Source: Sepiola atlantica
Taxonomy: Eukaryota > Mollusca > Cephalopoda > Sepiida > Sepiolidae
NCBI GenBank assembly: GCA_963556195.1
Contig: OY744537.1
Span: 18,516,774-18,580,773 of the forward strand
Length of the DNA: 64,000 nt
Direction of reading: 5' to 3'
Below the pieces are notes generated by a model. The model ran no database searches, had not been told where the DNA came from, and saw only the letters and a list, made by a program, of their open reading frames with translations. The stretch's first letter is position 1. Each line of letters begins with the position of its first letter. A program made the translations under genes and the position numbers. Positions 20,741 to 32,520 of the stretch are shown piece by piece.

Positions 20741-21370
20741 TTTCTGATTTTGCCTTTTGCGAAAGCTGTTTCTTCCCCACCATTTCATCCTACGTTTCCC
20801 AGGGCAATAGTATGACTTATTTCTATAAAAAGTATCACCTCTGTCTGCGCCTTCTATATAGGTACTTATCTCCACCCCGGTGTTCATACTATATACGTAT
20901 CTATTGCCACCCAGGTGCGCATACTATATACGTACCTATCGCCGCCCCAGTGCACATAATATATACATACCTTTCGCAACCCCGGTGCAGATACTATATA
21001 AGTACCTATCGCCGCCCTGGGTGCAGATACAATATAAGTACCTATCGCCGCCACGGTGCGAATGCTAAATACGTACCTATCCCCGCCCCGGTGCAAATGC
21101 TAAATACGTACTTATCGCCACCCCGGTGCGAAAGCTAAATATGTAGCTATTGCTGCCCCAGTGTGCATACTGCATAAGTACCTATCACTGCCCCAATGCA
21201 AATACTAAAAATGTACATATCGCTGCCCTGGTGCGAATGCTAAATACGTACCTATCGCTGCCCCGGTGCAGATGCTAAATACGTACCTTTCGCCGCTCTG
21301 GTGCCCGTTATATATATGTACCTATCACCACCTCGCTGCGCGTGCTGTATACATACCGGGTCCTATATTG
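20741..21370. repeat. Helitron-related segment plus ~40-bp array
   Basis: 20741-20850 matches the Helitron body at 14578-14700. It is followed by about thirteen units of TACCTATCGCCGCCCCGGTG and CGAATGCTAAATACG, the same minisatellite as at 14695-14998. The Helitron hairpin end is absent here; the 20104-20740 array abuts instead. Confidence 0.85.
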
Positions 21371-21790
21371 TAGAAGCACCCCCGGTACTGGGTCCTATAT
21401 TGTAGAAACCCCCCTGGTCCCTATACTGGAGAAGCACCCCTAGTCCCTACACTGGAGAAGCACCTATTGTCCCTATTCTGCAGAGGCCTCCGGGTCCTAA
21501 ATTTAGAAGCACCCCTGGGGCTGGGTCCTATACTGTAGAAGCACCCCTGGTCCCTATACTGGAGAAGCACTTATATTTCTAGGGACCGTTATACTTTAGA
21601 AGCACCAACATTCCATGGGGACCGTCATACTTTAGAAGCATCAACATTTGTGGGGACCGTTATACTGTAGAAGCACCAATATTTCTAGGGATGGTTATAC
21701 TTTAGAAGCACCAACGTTCCTGGGGAGGGACCGTAATACTTTAGAAGCATCAACATTCCGGGGAACCATTATACTTTAGAAGCACCTACA
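21345..21790. repeat. TAGAAGCACC minisatellite
   Basis: About a dozen units of 30-45 bp share TATACTGTAGAAGCACC, first with GGTCCCTATACTGGAGAAGC and later with GGGACCGTTATACTTTAGAA. The change in unit type near 21575 marks two sub-arrays. Confidence 0.88.
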
Positions 21791-22040
21791 TTATTTTGCA
21801 AATCAAGTAGCCCTCCTGAGAACTACTGACATAACTCTTACCGGTTGCCTTCCTATGTTGTTATTGATGCATCCGGACAGAAGTTATGGGATGACCTGAT
21901 ACAACCAGACACAATTTAGGGCAAGACGGGTACATCCGGCAAGGGATTATAGAGCATGTTTAGTGAGTCAGCATTTTTATAAAGTTATTACATAAATACA
22001 TTGGATAATTTCCAAATTACTACTGATTAACGTTGAAAAA

Positions 22041-23838
22041 ATGGATATGTATCATGTATATGTATCATGTATATGTATATGTATCATGTATATGTATCAT
22101 GTATATATATCGTGTCTCATGTATATGTATCATGTATATGTATCATGTGTATGTATCATGTGTATGTATCATGTATACGTATATGTATCATGGATATGTA
22201 TCATGTATAGGTATATATATATCATGTATCGTGGATATGTATCATGTATCATGGATATGTATCATGGATATTTATCATGTATCATAGATATGTATCATGT
22301 ATCATGGATATGTATCATGGATATTTATCATGTATCATGGGTATGTATCATGTATCATAGGTATGTATCATGTATCATAGGTATGTATCATGTATACTGT
22401 ATCATAGATATGTGTTGTGTATCATAGATATGAATCATGTATATGTATCATGGGTATGTATATGTATCATGGGTATGTATCATGGATATATATCATGGAT
22501 GTGTATCATCTATCATGGATATGTATCATGTATCATGGATATGTATCATGTATCATGGATATGTATCATGTATCATGGATATGTATATGTATCATGGATG
22601 TGTATATGTATCATGGATGTGTATATGTATCATGGATATATATATGTTTCATGGATATGTATCATGTATATGTATCATGTATCATAAATATGTATCATGT
22701 ATCATAGATATGTGTGATGTATCATAGATATGTATCATGTATCATGTATCATGGATATGTATATGTATCATGGATATGTATCTTGTATATGTACCATGTA
22801 TCTTGGATATGTATGATGTATCATGGATATGTATCCTGGTTATGTATCATGTATAATAGATATGTATCATGTATCATAAATATGTATATTGTATTATGTA
22901 TCATAGATATGTATCATGTATCATGAATATGTATCATGTATCATATATATATTTATCATGTATCATATATATATTTATCATGTATCATAGATATGTGTTA
23001 TGTACAATATATATTATCATGTATCATGGATATGTATCATAGAATAGTTATCATGGATATGTATCATTTATCATAGATATGTATCATGTATCTTGGAAAT
23101 GTATCATGGATATGTATCATGTATCAATGATATGTATATGTATCATTGATATATATCATGTACCATGGATAGGTATCATGCACCATGGATAGGTATCATG
23201 GATATGTATCATGTATCAAGGATAGGTGTAATGGATATGTGTCATGTATCAAGGATATGTATCATGTATGATGGATATGTATCATGGATATGTATCATGT
23301 ATCATTGATATGTATCATGTATTATGGATATGTATAATGTATCATAGATATGTATCATGGATATGTATCATGTATCATGGATATCTATCATGTATCATAG
23401 ATATGTATCATGTATCATATATATGTATCATGTATATATATCATCGATATGTATCATGTATCACGGATATGTATCATGGATATGTATCATTTGTCATTGA
23501 TATTCATTATGGATATGTAACATGTATCATAGATATGTATCATGTATCATGGATATGTATCATGGATATGTATCATAGATATGTATCATAGATATCTATC
23601 ATGTATTATGGATATGTATCATGATATGTATCATGGATATGTATCATGTATCATGGATATGTATAAAGTATCATGGGTATGTATCATGGATATGTATAAT
23701 AGATATGTATCATTGATATGTATCATGTGAAATGGATAAGTATCATGTATATGTATCATGTATCATAGATATGTATCATGGATATGTATCATGTATTATG
23801 TATCATAGATATGTATCATGTATCATAGATATTCTTAA
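22041..23838. repeat. 1.8-kb array of ATGTATCATGGAT units
   Basis: Units of 11-13 bp (ATGTATCATGT, ATGTATCATGGAT, ATGTATCATAGAT) combine into 20-24 bp higher-order units. All three plus-strand frames stay open for long runs, giving MYHGYVSC-type peptides with no sign of coding selection. The last units merge into the next array through GATATTCTT. Confidence 0.95.
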
Positions 23839-26800
23839 TCATTTTCATTCCCTCATGATTTTATTCATCATTTTCAATCCCCTCATGGTATTCTTAATCA
23901 TTTTCAATCCCTTCATGATGTTATTAATCATTTTCAATCCCCTCATGATATTCTACATCATTTTCAATCCCCTCATGGTATACTTCATCATTTGCAATCC
24001 TCTCATGATATTCTACATCATTTTCAATCCCCTACTGGTATTCTTAATCATTTTCAATCTCCTCATGATATTCTTCATCATTTTCAATCCTCTCATGATA
24101 TTCTTCATCATTTTCAATCCCCTCATCGTATTCTTCAGCATTTTCAATCCTCTCATAACATTCTACATCATATTCAATCCTCTCATTGTATTCTTCAGCA
24201 TTTTCAATCCTCTCATTGTATGCTTCATCATTTTAAACCCCCTCATGATATTCTTCATCATTTTCAATCCTCTCATGATGTTCTTAGTCATTTTAAATCC
24301 CTTCATAATATTCTTCAGCATTTTCAATCCTCTCGTCGTATTCTTCAACATTATCAACCCGCTCATTGTATTCTTAATAATTTTCAACCCCCTCAAGATA
24401 TTCTTCATCATTTTCAATCCTCTCATGATGGTCTTCTATCATTTTCAATCCTCTCATGATATTCTACATCATTTTCAATCCTCTCATGGTATTCTTCAGA
24501 ATTATCAATCCTCACATTGTATTCTTCATCATTTTCAACCCCCTCAAGATATTCTTCATCATTCTCAATCCTCTCATGATGGTCTTCTATCATTTTCAAC
24601 CCGTTTATGATATTCTTCAGCATTTTCAATCTTCTCATGATGTTCTTCATCATTTTCAATCCTCTCATGATATTCTTCAGCATTTTCAATCCCCTCATTT
24701 TATTCTTCAGCATTTTCCATCCTCTCATGGTATTCTTCTACCATTTTCAATCCTCTCATGGTATTCTTCTATCATTTTCAATCCCCTCATTGTATTCTTC
24801 ATCATTTTCAATCCTCTCATGGTATTCTTCATCATTTTCAATCCTCTTATGATATTCTTCAGAATTTTCAATCCTCTCATGATATTCTTCATCATTTTCA
24901 ATCCTCTCATGGTATTCTTCATTTTCAATCCTCCTATGGTATTCTTCATCATTTTCAATCCTCCTATGGTATTCTTCATCATTTTCAATCCTCCTATGGT
25001 ATTCTTCATCATTTTCAATCCTCTCATGATATTCTTCATCATTTTCAATCCTCTCATGATATTCTGCATCATTTTCAATCCCCTCATGATATTCTTCATC
25101 ATTTTCAATCCTCTCATGATATTCTTGATCATTTTCAATCCTCTCATGATATTCTTGATCATTTTCAATCTTCTCATTATATTCTTCAGCATTTTCAATC
25201 CTCTTATCGTATTCTTGATCATTTTCAACGCGCTCATGATATTCTTCATCATTTTCAATCCCATCATTTTATTCTTCATCATTTTCAATCCTCTCATGGT
25301 ATTCTTCAGCATTTTCAATTATCTCATGATATTCTTCATCATTTACAATCCTCTCATGATATTCATCATTTTCAACCCCCTCATGATATTCTTCATCATT
25401 TTCAATCCTCTCATGGTATTCTTCAGCATTTTCAATCATCTCATAATATTCTACATAATTTTCAACCCCCTCATGATATTCTCCATCATTTTCAATCTTC
25501 TCATGATGGTCTTAATCATTTCACATCCTCTCTTGATGTTCTTCATCATTTTCAATCCTCTCATGATGTTCTTCAGCATTTTCAATCCTTTCATGATATT
25601 CTTCAGCATTTTCAATCCCCTTATTTTATTCTTCAGCATTTTCAATCCTCTCATTTTATACTTCAGCATTTTCAATCCTCTCATTTTATTCTTCATCATT
25701 TTCAATCCTCTCATGGTATTCTTCATCATTTTCAATCCTCTCATGATATTCTTCATCATTTTCAATCCTCTTATGATATTCTGCATCATTTTCAATCCCC
25801 TCATGATATTCTTCATCATTTTCAATCCTCTCATGATATTCTACATCATTTTCAATCCTCTCATGATGTTCTTAATCATTTTCAATCCTCTCATGATGGT
25901 CATCATTTTCAATCCTCTCATGATGGTCTTCATTATTTTCAATCCCATCATGATATTTTTCATCATTGTCAACCCGTTCATGATATTCTTCATCATTTTC
26001 AATCCCATCATTTTATTCTTCATCATTTTCAATCCTCTCACGATATTCTTCATCATTTTCAATTCTTTTCATGATATTCTTCATCATTTTCAATCTTCTT
26101 ATGGTATTCTTCATCATTTTCAATCCTCTCATGATATTCTTCATCATTTACAATCCTCTCATGATATTCTTTATCATTTTCAATCCAGTCATGATATTCT
26201 TCATCATTTTCAATCTTCTCACCCTATTATTCATCATTTTCAATCACTTCATCATATTCTTCAGCATTTTTAATCCCATCATGATATTTTTCATCATTGT
26301 CAACCCGTTCATGATATTCTTCATCATTTTCAATCCCATCATTTTATTCTTCATCATTTTCAATCCTCTCACGATATTCTTCATCATTTTCAATCCTTTC
26401 ATGATATTCTTCATCATTTTCAATCCTTTCATGATATTCTTCATCATTTTCAATCCTCATGATATTCTTCATCATTTACAATCCCCTCATGATATTCTTT
26501 ATCATTTTCAATCCAGTCATGATATTCTTCATCATTTTCAATCTTCTCACCCTATTATTCATCATTTTCAATCACTTCATCATATTCTTCAGCATTTTTA
26601 ATCCCATCATGATATTTTTCATCATTGTCAACCCGTTCATGATATTCTTCATCATTTTCAATCCCATCATTTTATTCTTCATCATTTTCAATCCTCTCAC
26701 GATATTCTTCATCATTTTCAATCCTTTCATGATATTCTTCATCATTTTCAATCCTTTCATGATATTCTTCATCATTTTCAATCCAGTCATGATATTCTTC

Positions 26801-26995
26801 ATCATTTTCAATCTTCTCACCCTATTATTCATCATTTTCAATCACTTCATCATATTCTTCAGCATTTTTAATCCCCTTATGATATTATTAATTATGTTCA
26901 ATCCTCACATGGTATTCTTCATCATTTTCAATCCTCTCATGGTATTCTTCATTATTTTCAATCCCATCATGATATTTTTCCTCATTTTCAATCGC
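23839..26995. repeat. 3.2-kb, 30-bp satellite array
   Basis: About 105 copies of a 30-bp unit, consensus ATTCTTCATCATTTTCAATC then CTCTCATGAT. Because 30 is divisible by three and the unit lacks stops, frames stay open on both strands (up to 605 codons, FFIIFNPLMI repeats on plus, MRGLKMMKNI on minus). Occasional 27- and 31-bp units change the frame. Towards the end a block starting AATCCAGTCATGATATTC recurs at about 26181, 26511 and 26781, giving higher-order periods of 330 and 270 bp. Confidence 0.96.
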
Positions 26996-27135
26996 CAAAT
27001 ACAAAGAGGCCTCTAGAGCTATACTAAAATAACTCTCGCTTATTCCCCTCCCTTTTATCAGGGCAATAGTCCGAAGAAAAATGAAAAAAAAAACAATAAT
27101 AACGTGACGATAGCATAAAATAATATCCGAACCTA

Positions 27136-27178
27136 TCACTATGACGTCATGTACCTATCTATGTGACGTCATGTGCAC
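27136..27178. promoter_or_regulatory. Two CRE-like palindromes
   Basis: TGACGTCATGT occurs at about 27142 and 27168, 26 bp apart. TGACGTCA is the consensus full CREB/ATF site. No promoter or gene is recognisable next to them, so they may simply be a small duplication. Confidence 0.3.
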
Positions 27179-27379
27179 AAGATAACATTAAAAATCGTGA
27201 TCACATTAAACGAAAAAATGGCTATTTGACCCCTTAAAAATGAATCTTTTTTTTTAATTTTTCGATATTATTTTCTCGAGGTTATGCCGGTTAAAATAAT
27301 ACCTAATTCGGAGGTGTTTGTTTAGTATTTTAAAAGCCTTAGCGTTACATACATATCACAGATTTTTGCCTTATATATA

Positions 27380-27455
27380 TTGAGATGAGATGAGATGAGA
27401 TGAGATGAGATGAGATATTGAGATATATTGAGATGAGATGAGATGAGATAATATA

Positions 27456-27495
<40 letters not shown>
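27380..27495. repeat. (GATGA)n and (TG)n microsatellites
   Basis: Two runs of the pentamer GATGA, separated by GATATTGAGATATATT, are followed at 27460-27494 by a TG tract of about 16 units. Confidence 0.95.
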
Positions 27496-27496
<1 letters not shown>

Positions 27497-27656
27497 GTAG
27501 GTAATTACGGTTTCCACTAAAGTTAATGCCCAAAATTCTTTTCTAAAAAAGAATTGAATCCTCTAAAATTACTGATATTGTCAATAAAATTAAATGCAAA
27601 AAAAAAATTGTTTAAAAAACGGTATATATCTTATGCATTCTATCAGCAACAAAATA

Positions 27657-28060
27657 GGCCGAGATGATAAGGGTGTTGGACTTTCACAATCGGTGGTGAC
27701 TAAAGGTGCCGGGTTCGAACCTCAAGGTTGATACATTAGCTGTGTCCAGCCATACAGTTGAGTCTTCAAAAGACGAAACACGTGTTTGTGGATAATAATT
27801 ACAAATTACTGAAGACTTTTACACTGTCATGGCTGACAGAACGAGTGCAAGCTACCCTCGTGAACTGAATCAAGGGTTATGTTTGAAATTCCATAAAGAT
27901 TCCCAAATTCAAAAAAATGCACCTGAAGAAGGAGGTTATATCGACCGAAACATTGTGAAGAATAACATCCAAGATAAGAATAGTAATTTGAAAATTTTAA
28001 ATGATACAATTTATTGATCCTTATCTAAAAAATTTCGAAACAGATAGAAGACCCTTACTA
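27657..28060 (+). mobile_element. tRNA-headed SINE with ribozyme motif and family-S body
   Basis: The head has an A-box-like GATGATAAGGGTG, a long variable-arm region and a perfect B-box GGGTTCGAACC (~27710-27721). A degenerate hammerhead follows at 27752-27792. From 27800 the body (ACAAATTACTGAAGACTT, TGGCTGACAGAACGAG) is that of family S, ending CTGAAGAAGGAGG..GACCGAAACATTGTG and TTGATCCTTATCTAAAAAA. The element is thus a composite of two modules seen separately elsewhere. Confidence 0.75.
27752..27792 (+). ncRNA. Degenerate hammerhead in a SINE
   Basis: Stem I UACA/UGUG (27753-27756 with 27787-27790), stem II GUCU/AGAC, GAAA at 27775-27778, stem III C-ACGU-G, then UU. The first core strand is GUUGA rather than CUGAUGA, a two-base loss, so this copy should be inactive. 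Confidence 0.5.
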
Positions 28061-28189
28061 TTATTTCAACTTCGCAGTCATGTGACTAAAGAGATTTTTA
28101 GCACAGGTTCGAATCTTGTATGTGGCTCTCATTTTGTTCTGTAAACATTTGGTTTTCAGGTCGCAGGTAGCATACACAGTAAATATATA

Positions 28190-28256
28190 TATTCTGTTCA
28201 AAACATGTCAGCATATAAAACAGACGTTAAACCAAAAATGATGATGATGATGTAGT
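28190..28256 (+). mobile_element. LINE 3' tail fragment
   Basis: AACATGTCAGCATATAAAAC, AGACGTTAAACC and four GATs match the terminus at 2998-3056. Only the last ~65 bp is present. Confidence 0.6.
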
Positions 28257-28259
28257 ATA

Positions 28260-28740
28260 TAAAATATACTTAGAACAAATGGGCTACACAAGAACGTTTA
28301 TATTTCATTCCTAAGGGAAAGTATATGAGGCTAATTGCACGGATTTACATTTTAGGATTATTTTTATAGTTATTCCATGCTTACACTAGCTTCTAACCAA
28401 TCAAAATCCCTGGTTTTATTACTCCCTCACTACCTATTTACTCTTACAATCAATGAGTATCACTCCCTTTGTTTGAAAGGGATTTTGGAACTCCTCACTT
28501 TTAAATGGACTAAATAAACAAAAGGTACCTTACTCTGATGTGAGGGTGGAGGGAACTGAGATATTTTTTCGGTCACATTTTTTCTGTTTAACTATCACCA
28601 TCTTAGATTTATTTTAGAATTATAACTTTAACACTATACAGTTATTTATTTATTCAAGTGCAGCGTTTTTTTTTTATTTTTGTGTGCGTGTGTGTGTGTG
28701 TGTGTAGAGATGAATGGGAAAAGCAATTAGACGAATACAA
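28260..28740. other. No gene or repeat recognised
   Basis: A (TG)n tract sits at about 28682-28706. The rest is AT-rich. Confidence 0.4.
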
Positions 28741-28745
28741 TCAAA

Positions 28746-29547
28746 TTAACTCATACGTTGATACCCACCTCGCAACTTTAGTTGCTGAGGGAGTTTTGAG
28801 TCATACATACCAGTCGAAGATCCGATTTCGACGATAAGTCCGGCACCCTGCAACTTTAGTTGCTGAGGGAGTCTTGAGTCATACATACCAGTCGAAGATC
28901 CGATCTCGACGATAAGTCCGGCACCTCGCAACTTTAGTTGCTGAGGGAGTCTTGAGTCATACATACCAGTCGAAGATCCGATCTCGACGATAAGTCCGGC
29001 ACCTCGCAACTTTAGTTGCTGAGGGAGTCTTGAGTCATACATACCAGTCGAAGATCCGATCTCGACGATAAGTCCGGCACCTCGCAACTTTAGTTGCTGA
29101 GGGAGTTTTGAGTCATACATATCAGTCGAAGATCCGATCTCGACGATAAGTCCGGCACCTCGCAACTTTAGTTGCTGAGGGAGTTTTGAGTCATACATAT
29201 CAGTCGAAGATCCGATCTCGACGATAAGTCCGGCACCTCGCAACTTTAGTTGCTGAGGGAGTTTTGAGTCATACATATCAGTCGAAGATCCGATCTCGAC
29301 GATAAGTCCGACACCTCGCAACTTTAGTTGCTGAGGGAGTTTTGAGTCATACATATCAGTCGAAGATCCGATCTCGACGATAAGTCCGGCACCTCGCAAC
29401 TTTAGTTGCTGAGGGAGTCTTGAGTCATACATACCAGTCGAAGATCCGATCTCGACTATAAGTCCGGCACCTCGCAACTTTAGTTGCTGAGGGAGTCTTG
29501 AGTCATACATACCAGTCGAAGATCCCATCTCGACGATAAGTCCGGCA
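28746..29547 (-). repeat. 78-bp minisatellite, about ten units, with an open frame
   Basis: Each unit runs CTCGCAACTTTAGTTGCTGA to CGATAAGTCCGGCAC, with a GCAACTTTAGTTGC hairpin. Units are over 95% identical. The minus strand has a 260-codon frame of 26-residue repeats (LPQQLKLRGAGLIVEIGSST). Because 78 is a multiple of three, an open frame is expected by chance; the variable sites change amino acids (Gly/Asp, Arg/Lys) and show no third-position bias. I treat it as satellite, not as a gene. Confidence 0.9.
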
Positions 29548-29554
29548 GGAACTG

Positions 29555-29812
29555 GGCCATTTTGGGTGGCCTTTTATCTATTGGACTGAGGTATGAGTCC
29601 TGGGTACTCCTAAGAGCTTCACTCTTCCACGTCTTGCCTCCCCTCTTTGTGGTTGAGTTAGTTTATTGCTAACTGCCTGAGGCGCCCAGACCAGGGAATG
29701 CCGACAGGCTGCCCAGGTAATTTTTAATAGGTCAGAGTGCTCCTTCTTTAGGGGCACTGGCTTGATTCTCCCCACCTTCCGACCTTGTGCCACATCTTCC
29801 TGCTTCCATACG
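29555..29812 (+). mobile_element. U2-SINE body, headless copy
   Basis: GAGTTAGTTTATTGCTAAC, TGCCTGAGGCGCCC, GGGAATGCCGACAGG and ACCTTCCGACCTTGTGCCAC follow the body and tail of 5624-5972 in order. The U2 head is replaced by the edge of the 78-bp array; GTGGCCTTTTATC at 29567 is a possible trace of it. Confidence 0.7.
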
Positions 29813-30059
29813 GTGATATTTTTAATATTTTGTATTTATTATCAAAATATATCTCCAGAAATGAACAATGTGAGTATTATTTTTAAATCTGGAAAAAAAA
29901 AGGGGAGGGGTCTTTAAATACTTAAGTGAGGGAGTAGACTTAAGAAAACACTAATACAAGATATCTAAAAAGGCATACAACACAGAATGAGAGCAGCCTA
30001 TACGAATGGATCAAATAAAGGGTTCAGCTTGAAATTTCTGGAAGGTTACTGACGGCAGC

Positions 30060-30650
30060 TGAAGAAGGCGAGCAGAATGGTCGAAACATGATGAGATTTG
30101 GTTTGGTTGTTTTGTTTTACGTAATATCAACCCTCTCCGTGTTATATTTAATGCCGAATCCAGTCATTTTGGTAAAACATTTCATGCTTCAAGTTCTTTA
30201 CATCTTCAAATATTTATTCATGGTGTTTGGTTTGGTTGTTTTGTTTTAACGCCATATCAACCCTTTTCGAGTTATTTAATGCCCAATCAGGTCATTTTAG
30301 TAAAAAGTTTTATGCTTCAAATTGTTTATATCTTCAAATATTTATTCATGGTGTTTTGTTTGGTTGTTTTGTTTTAACGCCATATCAACCCTTTTCGAGT
30401 TATTTAATGCCTAATCAGGTCATTTTAGTAAAAAGTTTTATGCTTCAAGTTCTTTATATTTTCAAATATTTATTCATGGTGTTTGGTTTGGTTTGGTTTT
30501 GTTTTGGTTGAAGAAGAAAATTGTTGTTTTTGGTCTTGCAGAAGATGTTTGAGTTTTACAAAGGAAAAGGAAAAAACAATAACATCAATGTTTGGTGCAT
30601 TTTAAGTCAGGAAGCCGGTATCTTCAGACAGCCTGATCTGGTAGCACCAG
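30060..30650 (+). mobile_element. Repeat element with internal ~128-bp tandem units
   Basis: Three units of about 128 bp (GTTTTGTTTTAACGCCATAT, TTCGAGTTATTTAATGCC, TTTATTCATGGTGTTTGG) are followed by a unique 3' part ending GGTGCATTTTAAGTCAGGAA, TTCAGACAGCCTGATCTGG, TAGCACCA. The same 3' part closes a single-unit copy at 39600-39885. Minisatellites inside a short non-coding element recall mollusc Helentron-type MITEs, but I could not confirm termini. CTGAAGAAGGC..GGTCGAAAC at 30060-30097 is a weak hammerhead-like motif. Confidence 0.65.
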
Positions 30651-30659
30651 ACATGATGA

Positions 30660-31185
30660 GAAGAACCGTCTGTAACACATAAATAAGAGACGAATATTGT
30701 CACCTCGAAACATGACAGCATCATTAAAATCATTATTCTAACAGCGGAAAAAACTTCATTTATTATTTAAATATTCTATGTGTGTGGCTCCATAAACATT
30801 AAACCAACTAAGATGTCAAACTTGTCTTTTCCAATTACAGAATTTACTTCTTCTCTAACTATTATCTGGTTAAATTTTCAATCGTTGCTTTGATGCATGG
30901 GAAACAAACAATAATATGTTTGAATCATAATTAACAGTCTCCTCCTGCTTAAATCCTAGTGTGACATTAAATCCAATAGCAATTACCTGGCTTATAAACC
31001 AAACTCTACAGATATTAATACATGACATACCCTAACCCTAACCTACATGACTGTAAAATTCAATTTTCCCCCTCAATAAAAAAAGTCTCCTCTGAATAAT
31101 AAAAAGTTACCAAAAATCACATCGCAACAGTGTTGCATCTTTGTTTTTGTTTTACAAGTACTTCCACAGAATGTGCTCCGATGAA
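30660..31185. other. No gene or repeat recognised
   Basis: AT-rich, with one CCCTAACCCTAACC-like pair near 31030, too short to call telomeric. Confidence 0.4.
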
Positions 31186-31189
31186 CTTG

Positions 31190-31440
31190 CTGCATTATTT
31201 GAATTATTCAAATTACTGTTTTCATCTTGGATGTTATTCTCACAACGTTTCGGCCGATATAACCTCCAACCTTCTCTGGGTGTATCTTGTTGAACTCGGG
31301 AATCTTTGTCAAACTTGGGAATCTGTACGGAATTTCGAACGGAACCCTTTATTTAATTCATAGGGGTAGATTGTTCTCGTTCTGTCAGCCATGACCGGGT
31401 AGAAGTATTCAGTAGTTTGTAATTGTATTCTTAGTATCGC
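31190..31440 (-). mobile_element. SINE family S body, minus copy
   Basis: Reversed, it reads TGGCTGACAGAACGAGAACA, then AAATTCCGTACAGATTCCCA, then GGCCGAAACGTTGTGAG and AATAACATCC. It lies 5' end to 5' end with the plus copy at 31540-31805. Confidence 0.75.
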
Positions 31441-31539
31441 TCGATTTAAAAAAAATTTTTTTTTTAGCGTAAAGAATGTAATAAAAAAACAAAGTGAAAA
31501 CTAACAGAACAGGAACTTTTGTCTAAGATGTGAATTATT

Positions 31540-31805
31540 TCAGACTTCTATCCGGTCATGGCTGACGGAACAAGATCAAACTACTCCCATGGATTAAATA
31601 AAGGTGTCTGTTCGAAATTCCGTACAGATTCCCAAGTTCGACAGAAAGATTCTCATTATTTAATTATCCGGGGTAGTTTGCTCTCGTTTCGATCAGAGTT
31701 TACATCGGCCGAAACGTTGTGAGAATAACACCCAAAATGAAAACAGTTGTTGGAAAATAATACAAATTATCAATCCTCATCTAAAAAATTTCAAAGAACT
31801 TACTA
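31540..31805 (+). mobile_element. SINE family S body, plus copy
   Basis: TGGCTGACGGAACAAG, GAAATTCCGTACAGATTCCC, CGGCCGAAACGTTGTGAG and the terminus TCAATCCTCATCTAAAAAA. The CTGAAGAAG block is missing; an internal stretch at ~31648-31700 is rearranged. Confidence 0.7.
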
Positions 31806-32100
31806 CACTTGTACCCCTCAACGTAAATACCCGACTCGATTGATTAGGGGTAAAATCACTACACTTCACTGTAGAGGTCCCCAGATGCTGGAAGATTTTC
31901 TACTCTAATAGCTTCTTTTCTTCAACCGATTGCCTTTGGAATTCCCTCCCTGCTTCATGTTTCCCCGACTGTACAAACATGTAGAAATGTAAATGTAATG
32001 TGAACAAACACCTTGCTGTACAACTCCCCACTTAGAATGCCCCCTTTAAATCTGGCCCCTAATCACAGTAGAAATATGCTTTGTTTGGGGTGAATAAAAA
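31795..32100 (+). mobile_element. LINE 3' end, family A
   Basis: Plus-strand copy of the family seen at 700-1150: TGTAGAGGTCCCCAGATGC, TAATAGCTTCTTTTC, CTTTGTTTGGGGTGAATAAA. It runs directly into (TA)n at 32104. Confidence 0.7.
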
Positions 32101-32101
32101 G

Positions 32102-32139
<38 letters not shown>

Positions 32140-32144
<5 letters not shown>

Positions 32145-32520
32145 ATAATGGTAATAATCCAGGTGAAAAATATCCACAGGGTGGTAATCCAGAGAATTTT
32201 AACCGGGTTTATAAAAAGTGCTCAATATCAAAATAGAGCTTTATGTATGATAATTTTATTTACACAGACATGTACAAAATCTGCGACACTGGCATGTCGA
32301 TGTTATCGATCAACAGTTACTATAAACTGAGATCTCATCAGGCAGAGTTAGAATCCGATCTTAACCTCAGATCATATTTGGAGAGCTAATCCAAATATGA
32401 TCTGAGGTTAAGATCGGATTCTAACTCTGCCTGATGAGATCTCAGTTTATAGTAACTGTTGATCGATAACATCGACATGCCAGTGTCGCAGATTTTGTAC
32501 ATGTCTGTGTAAATAAAATT

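Noticed and set aside
22033..23838. Series of MYHGYVSC-type frames of 60-128 codons
   Set aside because: Products of the ATGTATCATGGAT satellite; the frames shift at random with unit-length changes.
24456..26273. 605-codon open frame of FFIIFNPLMI repeats
   Set aside because: It is the automatic result of a stop-free 30-bp satellite. Other frames and the opposite strand are equally open and there is no codon bias.
31021..31050. Telomere-like CCCTAACCCTAACC
   Set aside because: Only about two units, too short to mean anything.
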